Source of the DNA: Planctomycetota bacterium
Lineage (GTDB): Bacteria > Planctomycetota > SZUA-567 > H5-PLA8
Assembly: GCA_025355035.1 (NCBI GenBank)
Contig: JANXLS010000416.1
Coordinates: forward strand, 1-6,298
DNA length: 6,298 nt
Direction of reading: 5' to 3'
Shown here piece by piece: positions 1-5,465 of the stretch. Made by a program: the position numbers and the translations under genes. Position 1 is the stretch's first letter, and each line of letters begins with the position of its first letter. The notes under the pieces are model-generated. The model was given only the letters and a program-made list of their open reading frames with translations. It did not search any database and had not been told where the DNA came from.

Positions 1-29
1 CATTGCGGAAGCGCAGTGCGTTTTTTTTT
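1..29 (+). terminator. Probable intrinsic terminator of a plus-strand gene left of the window
   Basis: Bases 1-7 (CATTGCG) pair with 12-18 (CGCAGTG) around a GAAG loop, with one T-G wobble. After two further bases comes a run of nine T (21-29). A hairpin followed by a T run is the form of a rho-independent terminator read on the plus strand. The stem may continue beyond the window edge, since bases 19-20 could pair with sequence not shown. It implies a gene converging on the sigma factor gene. Confidence 0.6.
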
Positions 30-47
30 GGGATTCGGTACACATGA

Positions 48-81
48 AAAACGGGCGACTCGTTAAAGAGCCGCCCGTTTT
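48..81 (-). terminator. Intrinsic terminator of the sigma factor gene
   Basis: Bases 48-61 and 68-81 form a 14-pair stem around a six-base loop. Read on the minus strand, every position pairs, with one G-U wobble, and the stem is followed by a T run. Read on the plus strand the same position is an A-C mismatch, so the hairpin is better formed in the minus transcript. It lies about 75 bases past the sigma factor stop codon. The T stretch on the other side could allow some function in both directions. Confidence 0.85.
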
Positions 82-155
82 CTTTCCATTCCATTTGTCA
101 CTCGTGAAAATTCGCGTCGAATCGCGTTATTCGATTTTTAAAAGCCGTTCGTTGT

Positions 156-1094
156 TTACTCCGGATTGCAGTCGTCGAAGTCCACCAGACGCTTCTTTTG
201 CGCTTTCAACACTTCCATGTGGATTTGACAGACTCGGGATTCGCTCAATCCGAGGCATTCGCCAATCTGCTTCATCGTGCGGCCTTCCATGTAGTAACCG
301 ACGAGGACAGCCTGCTCCTTCTTGCTCAAACCTTTGAGGATTAATTCGCGAATTTCGAGCCGCTGCATGTTGTACGACGGGCTCTTTTCGTTGGGCGTGG
401 GCATCTTATCAACGTGCGGAGCGCTCTTGCCATCCTTGTCTTCGCTGCCTGCGTCGATCGAAACGATGCGACCGGTGGTGAAGCTCTGAATGAGCGTTTC
501 GTATTGTTTCGGCGTGATCTGCATGTAGGCGATGACTTCTTCTTCGCAGGGTTCGCGGTGGAGCGTTTTGGCGAGGAACTTGGTGGCGCGTTTGTGGTTG
601 TTCTGAAGGATACGGACCTGGCGCGGGACGATGTCCTGATGGCGGATGGAATCGAGGATTTCACCTCGGATGCGCATGACGCTGTAGGATTCGAATTTGA
701 TGTCGCGGTTGGGATCAAATTTGGAGATGGCGTCGAGGAGACCGATGTAACCGGTACTTGCCAAGTCTTGGACATCGACGTGGCCGGGGAACTTGTCTTT
801 GAGGCCGTCGGCGATCATCTTGACCAGCGGCATGTAAGCGAGTGAAAGATCGTTGCGCGTGTCGTCGTTTGGATTCTTCAAATACGCATTCCAAAGAGCG
901 AGTTTGCGCTGGGCGATTTCTTCTTTGTCCGTGAGCGGTTCGGCGTTCGTGTTGGCTTTCTCTGTGAATGCAAAAGGTGCGGCATCGGAAGCAAGCTCGC
1001 GACGGCGTTCAATTTTGGTTTTTTTGCGCTTCCCCGTGTTCGGAGTTGCTTGAGGATTGACAGAGTCGTCCGCGAAAAGTTCGAGCTGAGCCAT
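156..1094 (-). CDS. RNA polymerase sigma factor, FliA/WhiG type (sigma-70 family)
   Basis: A 312-residue alternative sigma factor that would bind core RNA polymerase and direct it to a special promoter class. In the FliA/WhiG family this is usually flagellar, motility or developmental genes. Region 2 spans about residues 82-152, with YMPLVKMIADGL, DLASTGYIGLLDAISKFD and the family hallmark FESYSVMRIRGEILDSIR. Region 3 is about 163-205. Region 4 is about 250-303, with the helix-turn-helix IGECLGLSESRVCQIH (277-292). The first 60 residues are an extension with a basic stretch (KRKKTKIERRRE, 22-33), making it longer than E. coli FliA (about 240 residues). The ATG follows a G-rich stretch (GGGGGG, five to six bases upstream) that can serve as ribosome site. 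No flagellar or anti-sigma gene is visible nearby, so the regulon cannot be read here and I leave the gene symbol empty. Confidence 0.93.
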   Translation of the reverse strand: MAQLELFADDSVNPQATPNTGKRKKTKIERRRELASDAAPFAFTEKANTNAEPLTDKEEIAQRKLALWNAYLKNPNDDTRNDLSLAYMPLVKMIADGLKDKFPGHVDVQDLASTGYIGLLDAISKFDPNRDIKFESYSVMRIRGEILDSIRHQDIVPRQVRILQNNHKRATKFLAKTLHREPCEEEVIAYMQITPKQYETLIQSFTTGRIVSIDAGSEDKDGKSAPHVDKMPTPNEKSPSYNMQRLEIRELILKGLSKKEQAVLVGYYMEGRTMKQIGECLGLSESRVCQIHMEVLKAQKKRLVDFDDCNPE

Positions 1095-1097
1095 GAG

Positions 1098-1111
1098 ACA
1101 CCCCCCGGTGT
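1098..1111 (-). promoter_or_regulatory. Hairpin holding the sigma factor ribosome binding site
   Basis: In the mRNA, ACACC pairs with GGTGT around a four-G loop, and the AUG follows after three bases (plus-strand arms 1098-1102 and 1107-1111). The G run, the only Shine-Dalgarno-like element before the start, lies in the loop and the 3' arm. Folding could therefore limit translation. The stem is only five pairs, so its effect is an inference. Confidence 0.4.
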
Positions 1112-1132
1112 AGTGGAAACTGCGTAGTTGGA

Positions 1133-1157
1133 CATGCTGCGAGCGGGTCGCGGCATG
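1133..1157 (-). promoter_or_regulatory. Ten-position hairpin in the sigma factor leader
   Basis: Bases 1133-1142 (CATGCTGCGA) and 1148-1157 (TCGCGGCATG) are inverted copies around a five-base spacer. In the minus-strand transcript nine positions pair normally and one is a C-A mismatch. It lies in the untranslated leader between the predicted transcription start and the ATG. No T run follows, so it is not a simple terminator. Its role is unknown. Confidence 0.45.
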
Positions 1158-1243
1158 AAAAGTCGAAATCTGGGCGTTTTTAATTCAACTTCTGCGCTCA
1201 AACGTTCGAACTTCTTACTGATCAAATGAACAAGGACAAGAAC

Positions 1244-1272
1244 ACTATACCCCACTGATTTCAAAACGTCAA
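1244..1272 (-). promoter_or_regulatory. Sigma-70 type promoter of the sigma factor gene
   Basis: On the minus strand a -35 box TTGACG (1272-1267) and a -10 box TATAGT (1249-1244) are separated by exactly 17 bases. Each differs from the consensus at one position. Transcription would start near 1237, giving a leader of about 140 bases before the ATG at 1094. This would place the alternative sigma factor under the housekeeping sigma factor. Confidence 0.8.
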
Positions 1273-1316
1273 TTACTTTTTACGATAATATAAAACATTA
1301 TAAACAATTATTTTGA
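1273..1316 (-). promoter_or_regulatory. AT-rich UP-element-like tract upstream of the -35 box
   Basis: The roughly 44 bases just upstream of the -35 box are nearly all A and T, with runs of T and A on the minus strand. This resembles UP elements contacted by the alpha subunit of RNA polymerase. It also contains TATAAT- and TATATT-like words, but none has a well-spaced -35 partner. The function is inferred from position and composition only. Confidence 0.4.
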
Positions 1317-1334
1317 AGTCTCTTATCAATTTAA

Positions 1335-1392
1335 ACGTCTGTGTAATTTTAAAATGCGAGACGTCGATCAAAATTCGTCATATAACACGAAT
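1335..1392. promoter_or_regulatory. Two dyad-symmetric sites, possible operators
   Basis: ACGTCT (1335-1340) and AGACGT (1359-1364) are inverted copies that flank the 10-base palindrome ATTTTAAAAT (1346-1355). A second site, ATTCGT (1373-1378) and ACGAAT (1387-1392), has an 8-base spacer. Both lie 60-120 bases upstream of the sigma factor -35 box, where regulators often bind. No known regulator site is recognised, and short dyads are common by chance in AT-rich DNA. The remaining bases to about 1467 hold no gene that I can see. Confidence 0.3.
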
Positions 1393-1467
1393 AAACAAAG
1401 GTCGGCAGATTTGACGACGGTGCGCAGCAAAAATGATAAAGAAATATCAAAAATTGTAATTTAGGCG

Positions 1468-1510
1468 AAAAAAGAAGGTCCGAGAAGTCGCTTTCGACTT
1501 ATCGGACCTT
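1468..1510 (-). terminator. Intrinsic terminator at the end of the nuo operon
   Basis: Bases 1475-1490 and 1495-1510 form a 16-position stem with one mismatch and a four-base loop. On the minus strand the stem is followed by C and six T (1473-1468). It lies 35 bases past the nuoI stop codon and separates the nuo transcript from the sigma factor promoter. The plus strand also has a T run after the stem, so it may work in both directions. Confidence 0.9.
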
Positions 1511-1545
1511 TTTAAGTGGGCTTTGGCGGTGACAGGTGAGGGAAA

Positions 1546-2235
1546 TTACGCTTTAGGTGCGTCGGGGGCTTTTCCGGGTGCGACGACGGGCGCGGTTGCA
1601 GGTTTTGCGGCTCCAGCTGTGGCGGGAGTTGCGGGCGTAGTCGGGCCTGCAGCGGCGGCTTTTGCGGCGGCGGCGGCTTTGGCAGCGGTAGCAGCGGCGG
1701 CTGCTTTCTTTTTGGCTTCAGCGGCTTCGAAGCGTTTGCGTTCGACTTGTTCTTTTTGAACTGGCGTGAAGTAGCCAACGCCGAATTGCTTCAACTGGCC
1801 GTGCAGGTTGGTGCCGTCGGTGCTGTTAAATGTAGCGCCCCACCATTCTTTAGTCATCGTCAAGCAACCGGTCGGGCAGGCGAAGACGCACAGGCCGCAG
1901 TACATGCACTTGAGCAGATCGATGTCGAAGCGACTGGGCCGCAGTTTGTTGGCTTCGTTCTTTTCGCCGTCGATCCAGAAGCAATCGATCGGGCAGACGT
2001 TCGCGCAGGCTTTGCAGACGATGCAGCGTTCGATGTCGTTGTGCAAGTGGCCACGGAAACGATCTGCGAGTTTCACGTCCTTCGCCAGAGCGACGGTGCC
2101 GTCGTATTCGACAGTGACAGTCGTTTCGGCCTGCTTCGACGCGATGTTCGAATCGACGAGGTATCCGCCGGTGACTTTCATCCCGGACATGAACGTCTGC
2201 ATCCCGTCGAAAATGTCTTGCATGAATCGGATCAT
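1546..2235 (-). CDS. nuoI: NADH-quinone oxidoreductase subunit I (NuoI), with Ala/Lys/Pro-rich tail
   Basis: Complex I subunit of 229 residues carrying the two [4Fe-4S] clusters (N6a and N6b) that pass electrons along the peripheral arm toward the quinone site. The two motifs are CIVCKACANVCP (C71, C74, C77, C81) and CMYCGLCVFACP (C110, C113, C116, C120). The sequence between them, including RFDIDLLKC, fits the family. Extra cysteines occur at C85 and C124, four residues after the last cysteine of each motif. From about residue 165 the protein becomes a charged helix and then an Ala, Lys, Pro and Thr tail to the end, well beyond the usual end of the family. The ATG at 2235 is the first possible start after an in-frame stop, but no Shine-Dalgarno sequence precedes it; the upstream bases are repeat. 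M5 is a weaker alternative. It is the last gene before the terminator. Confidence 0.93.
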   Translation of the reverse strand: MIRFMQDIFDGMQTFMSGMKVTGGYLVDSNIASKQAETTVTVEYDGTVALAKDVKLADRFRGHLHNDIERCIVCKACANVCPIDCFWIDGEKNEANKLRPSRFDIDLLKCMYCGLCVFACPTGCLTMTKEWWGATFNSTDGTNLHGQLKQFGVGYFTPVQKEQVERKRFEAAEAKKKAAAAATAAKAAAAAKAAAAGPTTPATPATAGAAKPATAPVVAPGKAPDAPKA

Positions 2236-2242
2236 CGTTTTG

Positions 2243-2295
2243 AGTGCCGAGTGCGGAGTGCTGAGTGCCGAGTAATTGACTCAGCACTGACACTC
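2243..2295. repeat. AGTGCYG heptamer array with inverted copy, left block
   Basis: Four 7-base units (AGTGCCG, AGTGCGG, AGTGCTG, AGTGCCG) run from 2243 to 2270. After a short spacer comes an inverted part, so that GTGCTGAGT (2258-2266) and ACTCAGCAC (2279-2287) are perfect inverted copies 12 bases apart. The block ends seven bases before the nuoI start codon. The layout resembles a mobile or REP-like intergenic repeat, but no copies outside this gap can be seen here. Confidence 0.75.
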
Positions 2296-2314
2296 CGTAA
2301 TCGAACCTTTCTTT

Positions 2315-2375
2315 AAAAAAGTGCCGGGTACTGAGTGCTGAGTGCCGAGGAAACAACTACTGGGCACTCGGCACT
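2315..2375 (-). terminator. Possible attenuator or partial terminator between nuoH and nuoI
   Basis: On the minus strand AGTGCCG (2375-2369) can pair with CGGCACT (2326-2320). The six T of 2320-2315 follow, the first of them shared with the end of the stem. An alternative, stronger 14-base pairing (2376-2363 with 2346-2333) would leave the T run further away. The two pairings are mutually exclusive, like an attenuator switch. Whether either stops transcription is unknown; the loop is long, so a partial effect at most is likely. Confidence 0.3.
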
Positions 2376-2376
2376 C
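2320..2376. repeat. AGTGCYG heptamer array with inverted copy, right block
   Basis: Four units in 7-base register fill 2320-2347, the second one degenerate (GGTACTG). The inverted part is 2362-2376. Bases 2333-2346 and 2363-2376 match as a 14-base inverted repeat with one difference and a 16-base spacer. The block begins 10 bases after the nuoH stop codon. It is a second copy of the element seen at 2243-2295, in the same orientation. Confidence 0.75.
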
Positions 2377-2386
2377 GATCCTTCCC

Positions 2387-3853
2387 CTAGAGGGCTGTTC
2401 CCATGTTGAAATTCGCTTTGGCCAGCATTTCGCGTTGATCGATCTGTTCTTTTGTGAGCGGCTTCTTGAAGTACCAGATCAGGCCGCCGACGATACTGAT
2501 TGCGAAGAGTGCTCGGAGCCAGAATGTGAGCGTACTTAAGGCGTCGCCGTAGCCTCGTCCCAAGATTGGCATACGGACGATCTGCCAGATGCAGACACCG
2601 GTGAAACAAAACATCGCGATCGGAATCAGTTTCTTCCAGCAAACGGTCATCATCTGATCGACGCGGAAGCGCGGGAGTGTCCAGCGAATCCACATCATAA
2701 TGAAAACGAGGCCGTAGGTTTTCAGGCAGAACATGCCGAGATGCAGGATTGTGCCAATCCAATGGAATTCGGGGGCCTTTATCATCACACCGTTGACGAA
2801 GGTCGGGGCTTTTGTCATCAACGCATTTTCGATGAAACCGATACCCGTGGACCAACCGCCGAGGAAGAGCGTGACGGCGATGGCGCAGGTCACGCACATC
2901 ATCGCGTATTCGGCAATGAAGAAGAAACCGAAGCGCATGCCGGAGTATTCGGTGTGATAGCCAGAGACGAGTTCGGATTCGGCTTCGGGGATGTCGAACG
3001 GAGTGCGATTGCATTCGGCGAGCGCCGAGAGGAAATAGACGGGGAAGAGGATGAACATCGCGGGATGGAACAGATTCCATTGCCAGAACCAGCCGGATGC
3101 GTACGCGCCGCCGTTTTCAGCGAAGCCGAATTGGTCGAACGTCATGCCCTGCATGGACAACGTACCACTGATCGCGATGCCGGTTAAAATCGCGAGGCCG
3201 ACGGGGAGTTCGTAGGAGACGATTTGAGCCGCTGAACGCATGCCGCCGAGGAGCGCCCATTTATTGTTGCTGGCCCAGCCGGCCATGAGGATGCCGAGGA
3301 CTTCGATGCTGGTGATGGCGGCGATGTAGAAGACGCCGATGTTGAAATCCGCGACGTACCACGCGTCGGAATAGGGCAGTACGGCCAACGCGCCCAAGGC
3401 GGCGGCGAGAACGATCGTCGGGGCAATTTTGAAGAGCGGCTTGTCGGCGGGGTCGGGGATGATGTCTTCCTTCATGATCAGCTTCAATCCGTCGGCGAGG
3501 AAAATCATGATGCCTGGAGCGAAACGGAGTGCGAGTTTATCGACGAGGTCGAGCAACGGAACGGCGGGCGTGAGTGCGAGTGCCATGAGTTTACCCGCGA
3601 TCCCGGCGCTGGGCGCCTTGCCGTTCGCGACGGCGGATCGGGCGAATGCACCGAGCAGCGAGCCGACGTTGCATTTGTTCGGCCCGACGCGGCGCTGGAT
3701 ATCGGCCGCAATCTTGCGCTCGATATACGTACTTATTCCCGCAACCGCTTGAATACCCCCGACGGCGATCAAGCACGGAATGATGACCGCAAACAACCCG
3801 GCCAACGTTGTGCCGAGTCCCCACCCGATAAAAAGCGCGTATAAAAATGGCAT
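2387..3853 (-). CDS. nuoH: NADH-quinone oxidoreductase subunit H (NuoH), extended
   Basis: Membrane subunit of complex I that joins the peripheral and membrane arms and forms part of the quinone chamber. Family motifs are YIERKIAADIQRRVGPNK (43-60), ADGLKLIMKEDIIP (120-133), AECNRTPFDIPEAESELV (279-296), GYHTEYSGMRF (298-308) and WIRWTLPRFRVDQMM (388-402). Hydrophobic segments lie near 14-38, 144-161, 172-192, 214-230, 262-280, 306-333, 366-390, 407-427 and 440-462. At 488 residues it is far longer than the usual 320-350. About 50 extra residues lie between GPNK and FLADGLK (roughly 64-115), where the family has only about ten. The loop near 331-372 is longer, and about 60 residues follow the last usual helix, with one more probable helix. 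The reading frame is intact throughout. AAGGGA lies ten bases before the ATG. The lipoprotein gene ends 31 bases upstream. Confidence 0.94.
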   Translation of the reverse strand: MPFLYALFIGWGLGTTLAGLFAVIIPCLIAVGGIQAVAGISTYIERKIAADIQRRVGPNKCNVGSLLGAFARSAVANGKAPSAGIAGKLMALALTPAVPLLDLVDKLALRFAPGIMIFLADGLKLIMKEDIIPDPADKPLFKIAPTIVLAAALGALAVLPYSDAWYVADFNIGVFYIAAITSIEVLGILMAGWASNNKWALLGGMRSAAQIVSYELPVGLAILTGIAISGTLSMQGMTFDQFGFAENGGAYASGWFWQWNLFHPAMFILFPVYFLSALAECNRTPFDIPEAESELVSGYHTEYSGMRFGFFFIAEYAMMCVTCAIAVTLFLGGWSTGIGFIENALMTKAPTFVNGVMIKAPEFHWIGTILHLGMFCLKTYGLVFIMMWIRWTLPRFRVDQMMTVCWKKLIPIAMFCFTGVCIWQIVRMPILGRGYGDALSTLTFWLRALFAISIVGGLIWYFKKPLTKEQIDQREMLAKANFNMGTAL

Positions 3854-3884
3854 TTCTGAATGATCCCTTAGTTTTCGTTATGGA

Positions 3885-4184
3885 CTACTTGTTTTCTTTT
3901 TTCGGCATCGTGACGACGGTTTGAACTTTATTGTTGATCACTGAAAAATTCACTTCACCATCGGTTGCCGTGTAGGTCCACGATTCGAACGAAATCCCGA
4001 GCTTTGTTTTTTCAAACTTGTCCGGCTTGCCCAGTGCGGCTTCGAGCTGTTCTTTGGTCTTCGCCTTCTCGGCCTTGCGCGCGATGTCCTGCATCGTGTT
4101 GCCACCGCAACCGGCTAGCGGCAGAACGAGGGCGAGCAAGACGATGGCGAAGCGTTTGTGAACGGTATGAACAATCTCGTTCAT
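3885..4184 (-). CDS. Small predicted lipoprotein within the nuo operon
   Basis: A 99-residue protein with a lipoprotein signal: a basic N-terminus (MNEIVHTVHKRF), a hydrophobic core (AIVLLALVLPL) and the lipobox LAGC with C26 as the lipidated cysteine. The mature part starts with a charged helix (about 31-50) and then has LGKPDKFEK and FESWTYTATDGEVNFSVINNKV, probably beta strands. The order helix, LGxPd, W-x-Y, then G-x-V resembles the small SmpA/BamE-like lipoprotein fold, but this is a motif impression without a search. ATG is chosen because GGAGG lies seven bases upstream and its ATGA overlaps the nuoD stop, suggesting translational coupling; an open frame extends further upstream but runs inside nuoD. 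Being exported, it would sit on the opposite side of the membrane from the complex I peripheral arm. A role in complex assembly is conceivable but not shown. Confidence 0.8.
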   Translation of the reverse strand: MNEIVHTVHKRFAIVLLALVLPLAGCGGNTMQDIARKAEKAKTKEQLEAALGKPDKFEKTKLGISFESWTYTATDGEVNFSVINNKVQTVVTMPKKENK

Positions 4185-5398
4185 CGATCGACCTCCGGTA
4201 ACACAATGTCGAAACTTCCGATCACGGCGATCACGTCGCCGATGAGGAGGCCGCGGGTGACTTCTTCGAAGCAACCGAGTGCGGTGAAGGAGCCGGTTCG
4301 AATTTTCATGCGGACGGGTTTGTCGGTGCCGTCGCTGACGATGTAGTAGCCGGTTTCGCCGCGCGGGTTTTCGCTGCGGACGTAGGCTTCGCCGCGTTTG
4401 ATGCGCAGACGGCCGGGCAATTTCGCTTGCGACAAGCGGTCGGGATGGTCGGCAGGGAGCTTTTCGTTTTCGCGCATCAGCGCCGCGACTTGCTTGATGA
4501 TCTTGATGCACTCGAAGACTTCTTTGACGCGGACGACATAGCGGTCGTAGCTGTCGCCCAGCGTACCGTTCGGGTTGCTACCGCCCGGAGTGCCGCCGTC
4601 GCCGACGGGGACGTCGAATTTCAGTTTATCGTAGATTGAGTACGGTTCGTCTTTGCGGATGTCCCATTTGACGCCGGAGCCGCGCAAGTTGGGGCCGACG
4701 AGGCCCCAGTTGATCGCGTTTTCGCGCGAGCAGATGCCGACGTTGCAGAGGCGTTCTTTGAAAATCGTGTTGCTGGTGATCAATTCGTTGAATTCGACCA
4801 TGCGGGGCCAGAGGTAGTCGGCGAATTCGTCGCATTTGTCGATGAAGCCGGGCGGGGCGTCGTAGGCGACTCCGCCGATCGTCATGTAATTGTAGGTCAG
4901 GCGCGCGCCGCAGACTTCTTCGAAAATGTCGTTGACGCGTTCGCGGTGGCACAGGCCGTGCAGGAACGGGGTGTACGCGCCCATGTCCATCGCCAGCGCG
5001 CCGACGCAGACCATGTGGCTGGAGATGCGGTTGAGTTCGGCGACCATCACGCGCATGAGTTCGGCGCGGAGAGGAACTTTGTAGCCGCCGAGCTTTTCGA
5101 CGCCCAGCGCGTAGGCGTGATTTGAATTCATCGAGCAGACGTAATCGACGCGGTCGGTGTAGGGCATGAACTGGCGGTAATCGACGTACTCGCCGATTTT
5201 TTCGATCGCGCGGTGCAGGTAGCCGACGTCGGGGCGGCAGGAGACGCAGACTTCGCCGTCCGTCACGACTTCGAGCCGCAACACGCCGTGCGTGGACGGA
5301 TGATGCGGTCCCATGGACAGGACCATTTCCTCGGAGTTCATGCGGCCTTTGTAGTCGGCCACTTCGAGTTCGACTAAATTTTCAGCGACCATGGGCAT
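4181..5398 (-). CDS. nuoD: NADH-quinone oxidoreductase subunit D (NuoD)
   Basis: The 49 kDa-type subunit of complex I, in the peripheral arm, which forms most of the quinone-reduction site next to NuoB and NuoH. Full length at 405 residues. Clear motifs are MGPHHPSTHGVLRLE (29-43), GYLHRAIEKIGE (59-70), FMPYTDRVDY (77-86), the VCGARLTYNYMTIGGV stretch (162-177), NPRGETGYYIVSDG (344-357) and the typical end SFDIVLPEVDR (395-405). The HPSTHG loop is near the quinone head group in known structures. A Gly/Asn-rich stretch at about 267-281 interrupts the usual short loop before DSYDRY. It starts at ATG 5398, with AAGAGGA ten bases upstream; M3 is less well placed. Its stop overlaps the next gene by four bases. 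The usual nuoE, F and G do not follow. Confidence 0.96.
   Translation of the reverse strand: MPMVAENLVELEVADYKGRMNSEEMVLSMGPHHPSTHGVLRLEVVTDGEVCVSCRPDVGYLHRAIEKIGEYVDYRQFMPYTDRVDYVCSMNSNHAYALGVEKLGGYKVPLRAELMRVMVAELNRISSHMVCVGALAMDMGAYTPFLHGLCHRERVNDIFEEVCGARLTYNYMTIGGVAYDAPPGFIDKCDEFADYLWPRMVEFNELITSNTIFKERLCNVGICSRENAINWGLVGPNLRGSGVKWDIRKDEPYSIYDKLKFDVPVGDGGTPGGSNPNGTLGDSYDRYVVRVKEVFECIKIIKQVAALMRENEKLPADHPDRLSQAKLPGRLRIKRGEAYVRSENPRGETGYYIVSDGTDKPVRMKIRTGSFTALGCFEEVTRGLLIGDVIAVIGSFDIVLPEVDR
4192..4196 (-). promoter_or_regulatory. Shine-Dalgarno site fixing the lipoprotein start
   Basis: GGAGG on the minus strand lies seven bases before ATG 4184, inside the last codons of nuoD. This strong site supports the short lipoprotein start rather than the longer open frame in the same phase. 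Confidence 0.8.
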
Positions 5399-5442
5399 GG
5401 GTCGATATTCCTCTTCATCAAACGGCTAAGGACTCTTTGTTA

Positions 5443-5465
5443 TCTCTCGCAGAGGCGCGGAGAAC
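5443..5465. repeat. Short dispersed-repeat-like motif in the nuoD-nuoC gap
   Basis: The plus-strand words TCTCGCAGAGGCGC and GGAGAAC look like the family of short CGCAGAGGCGCAGAG-type repeats that I recall from intergenic regions of several bacterial phyla. Only one copy is present, so the call rests on recollection. The rest of the 175-base gap (5399-5573) shows no convincing promoter, terminator or gene, apart from the nuoD ribosome site at 5409-5415. Confidence 0.3.

Noticed and set aside
117..134. Small hairpin TCGAAT/ATTCGA just after the sigma factor stop
   Set aside because: It has only six pairs and no T run; the real terminator is at 48-81.
414..845. Plus-strand open frame of 143 codons inside the sigma factor gene
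   Set aside because: It lies antisense to a gene with clear sigma-70 motifs, has no family features, and is explained by codon bias of the real gene.
878..1264. Minus-strand open frame beginning upstream of the sigma factor gene
   Set aside because: Its start lies upstream of the -10 box of the predicted promoter, it is out of phase with the sigma factor, and it has no recognisable features.
2243..2376. CRISPR array in the nuoH-nuoI gap
   Set aside because: The repeat unit is only seven bases, in direct tandem without unique spacers, with inverted copies; this is not CRISPR structure.
2313..3080. Minus-strand open frame of 255 codons overlapping nuoH
   Set aside because: It is out of phase with nuoH and Arg/His-rich, typical of a shadow frame in GC-rich DNA, and it runs into the repeats.
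4185..4511. Longer version of the lipoprotein frame reaching into nuoD
   Set aside because: The added part is Arg/His/Pro-rich shadow sequence inside nuoD, and it would bury the signal peptide; the GGAGG site supports the short start.
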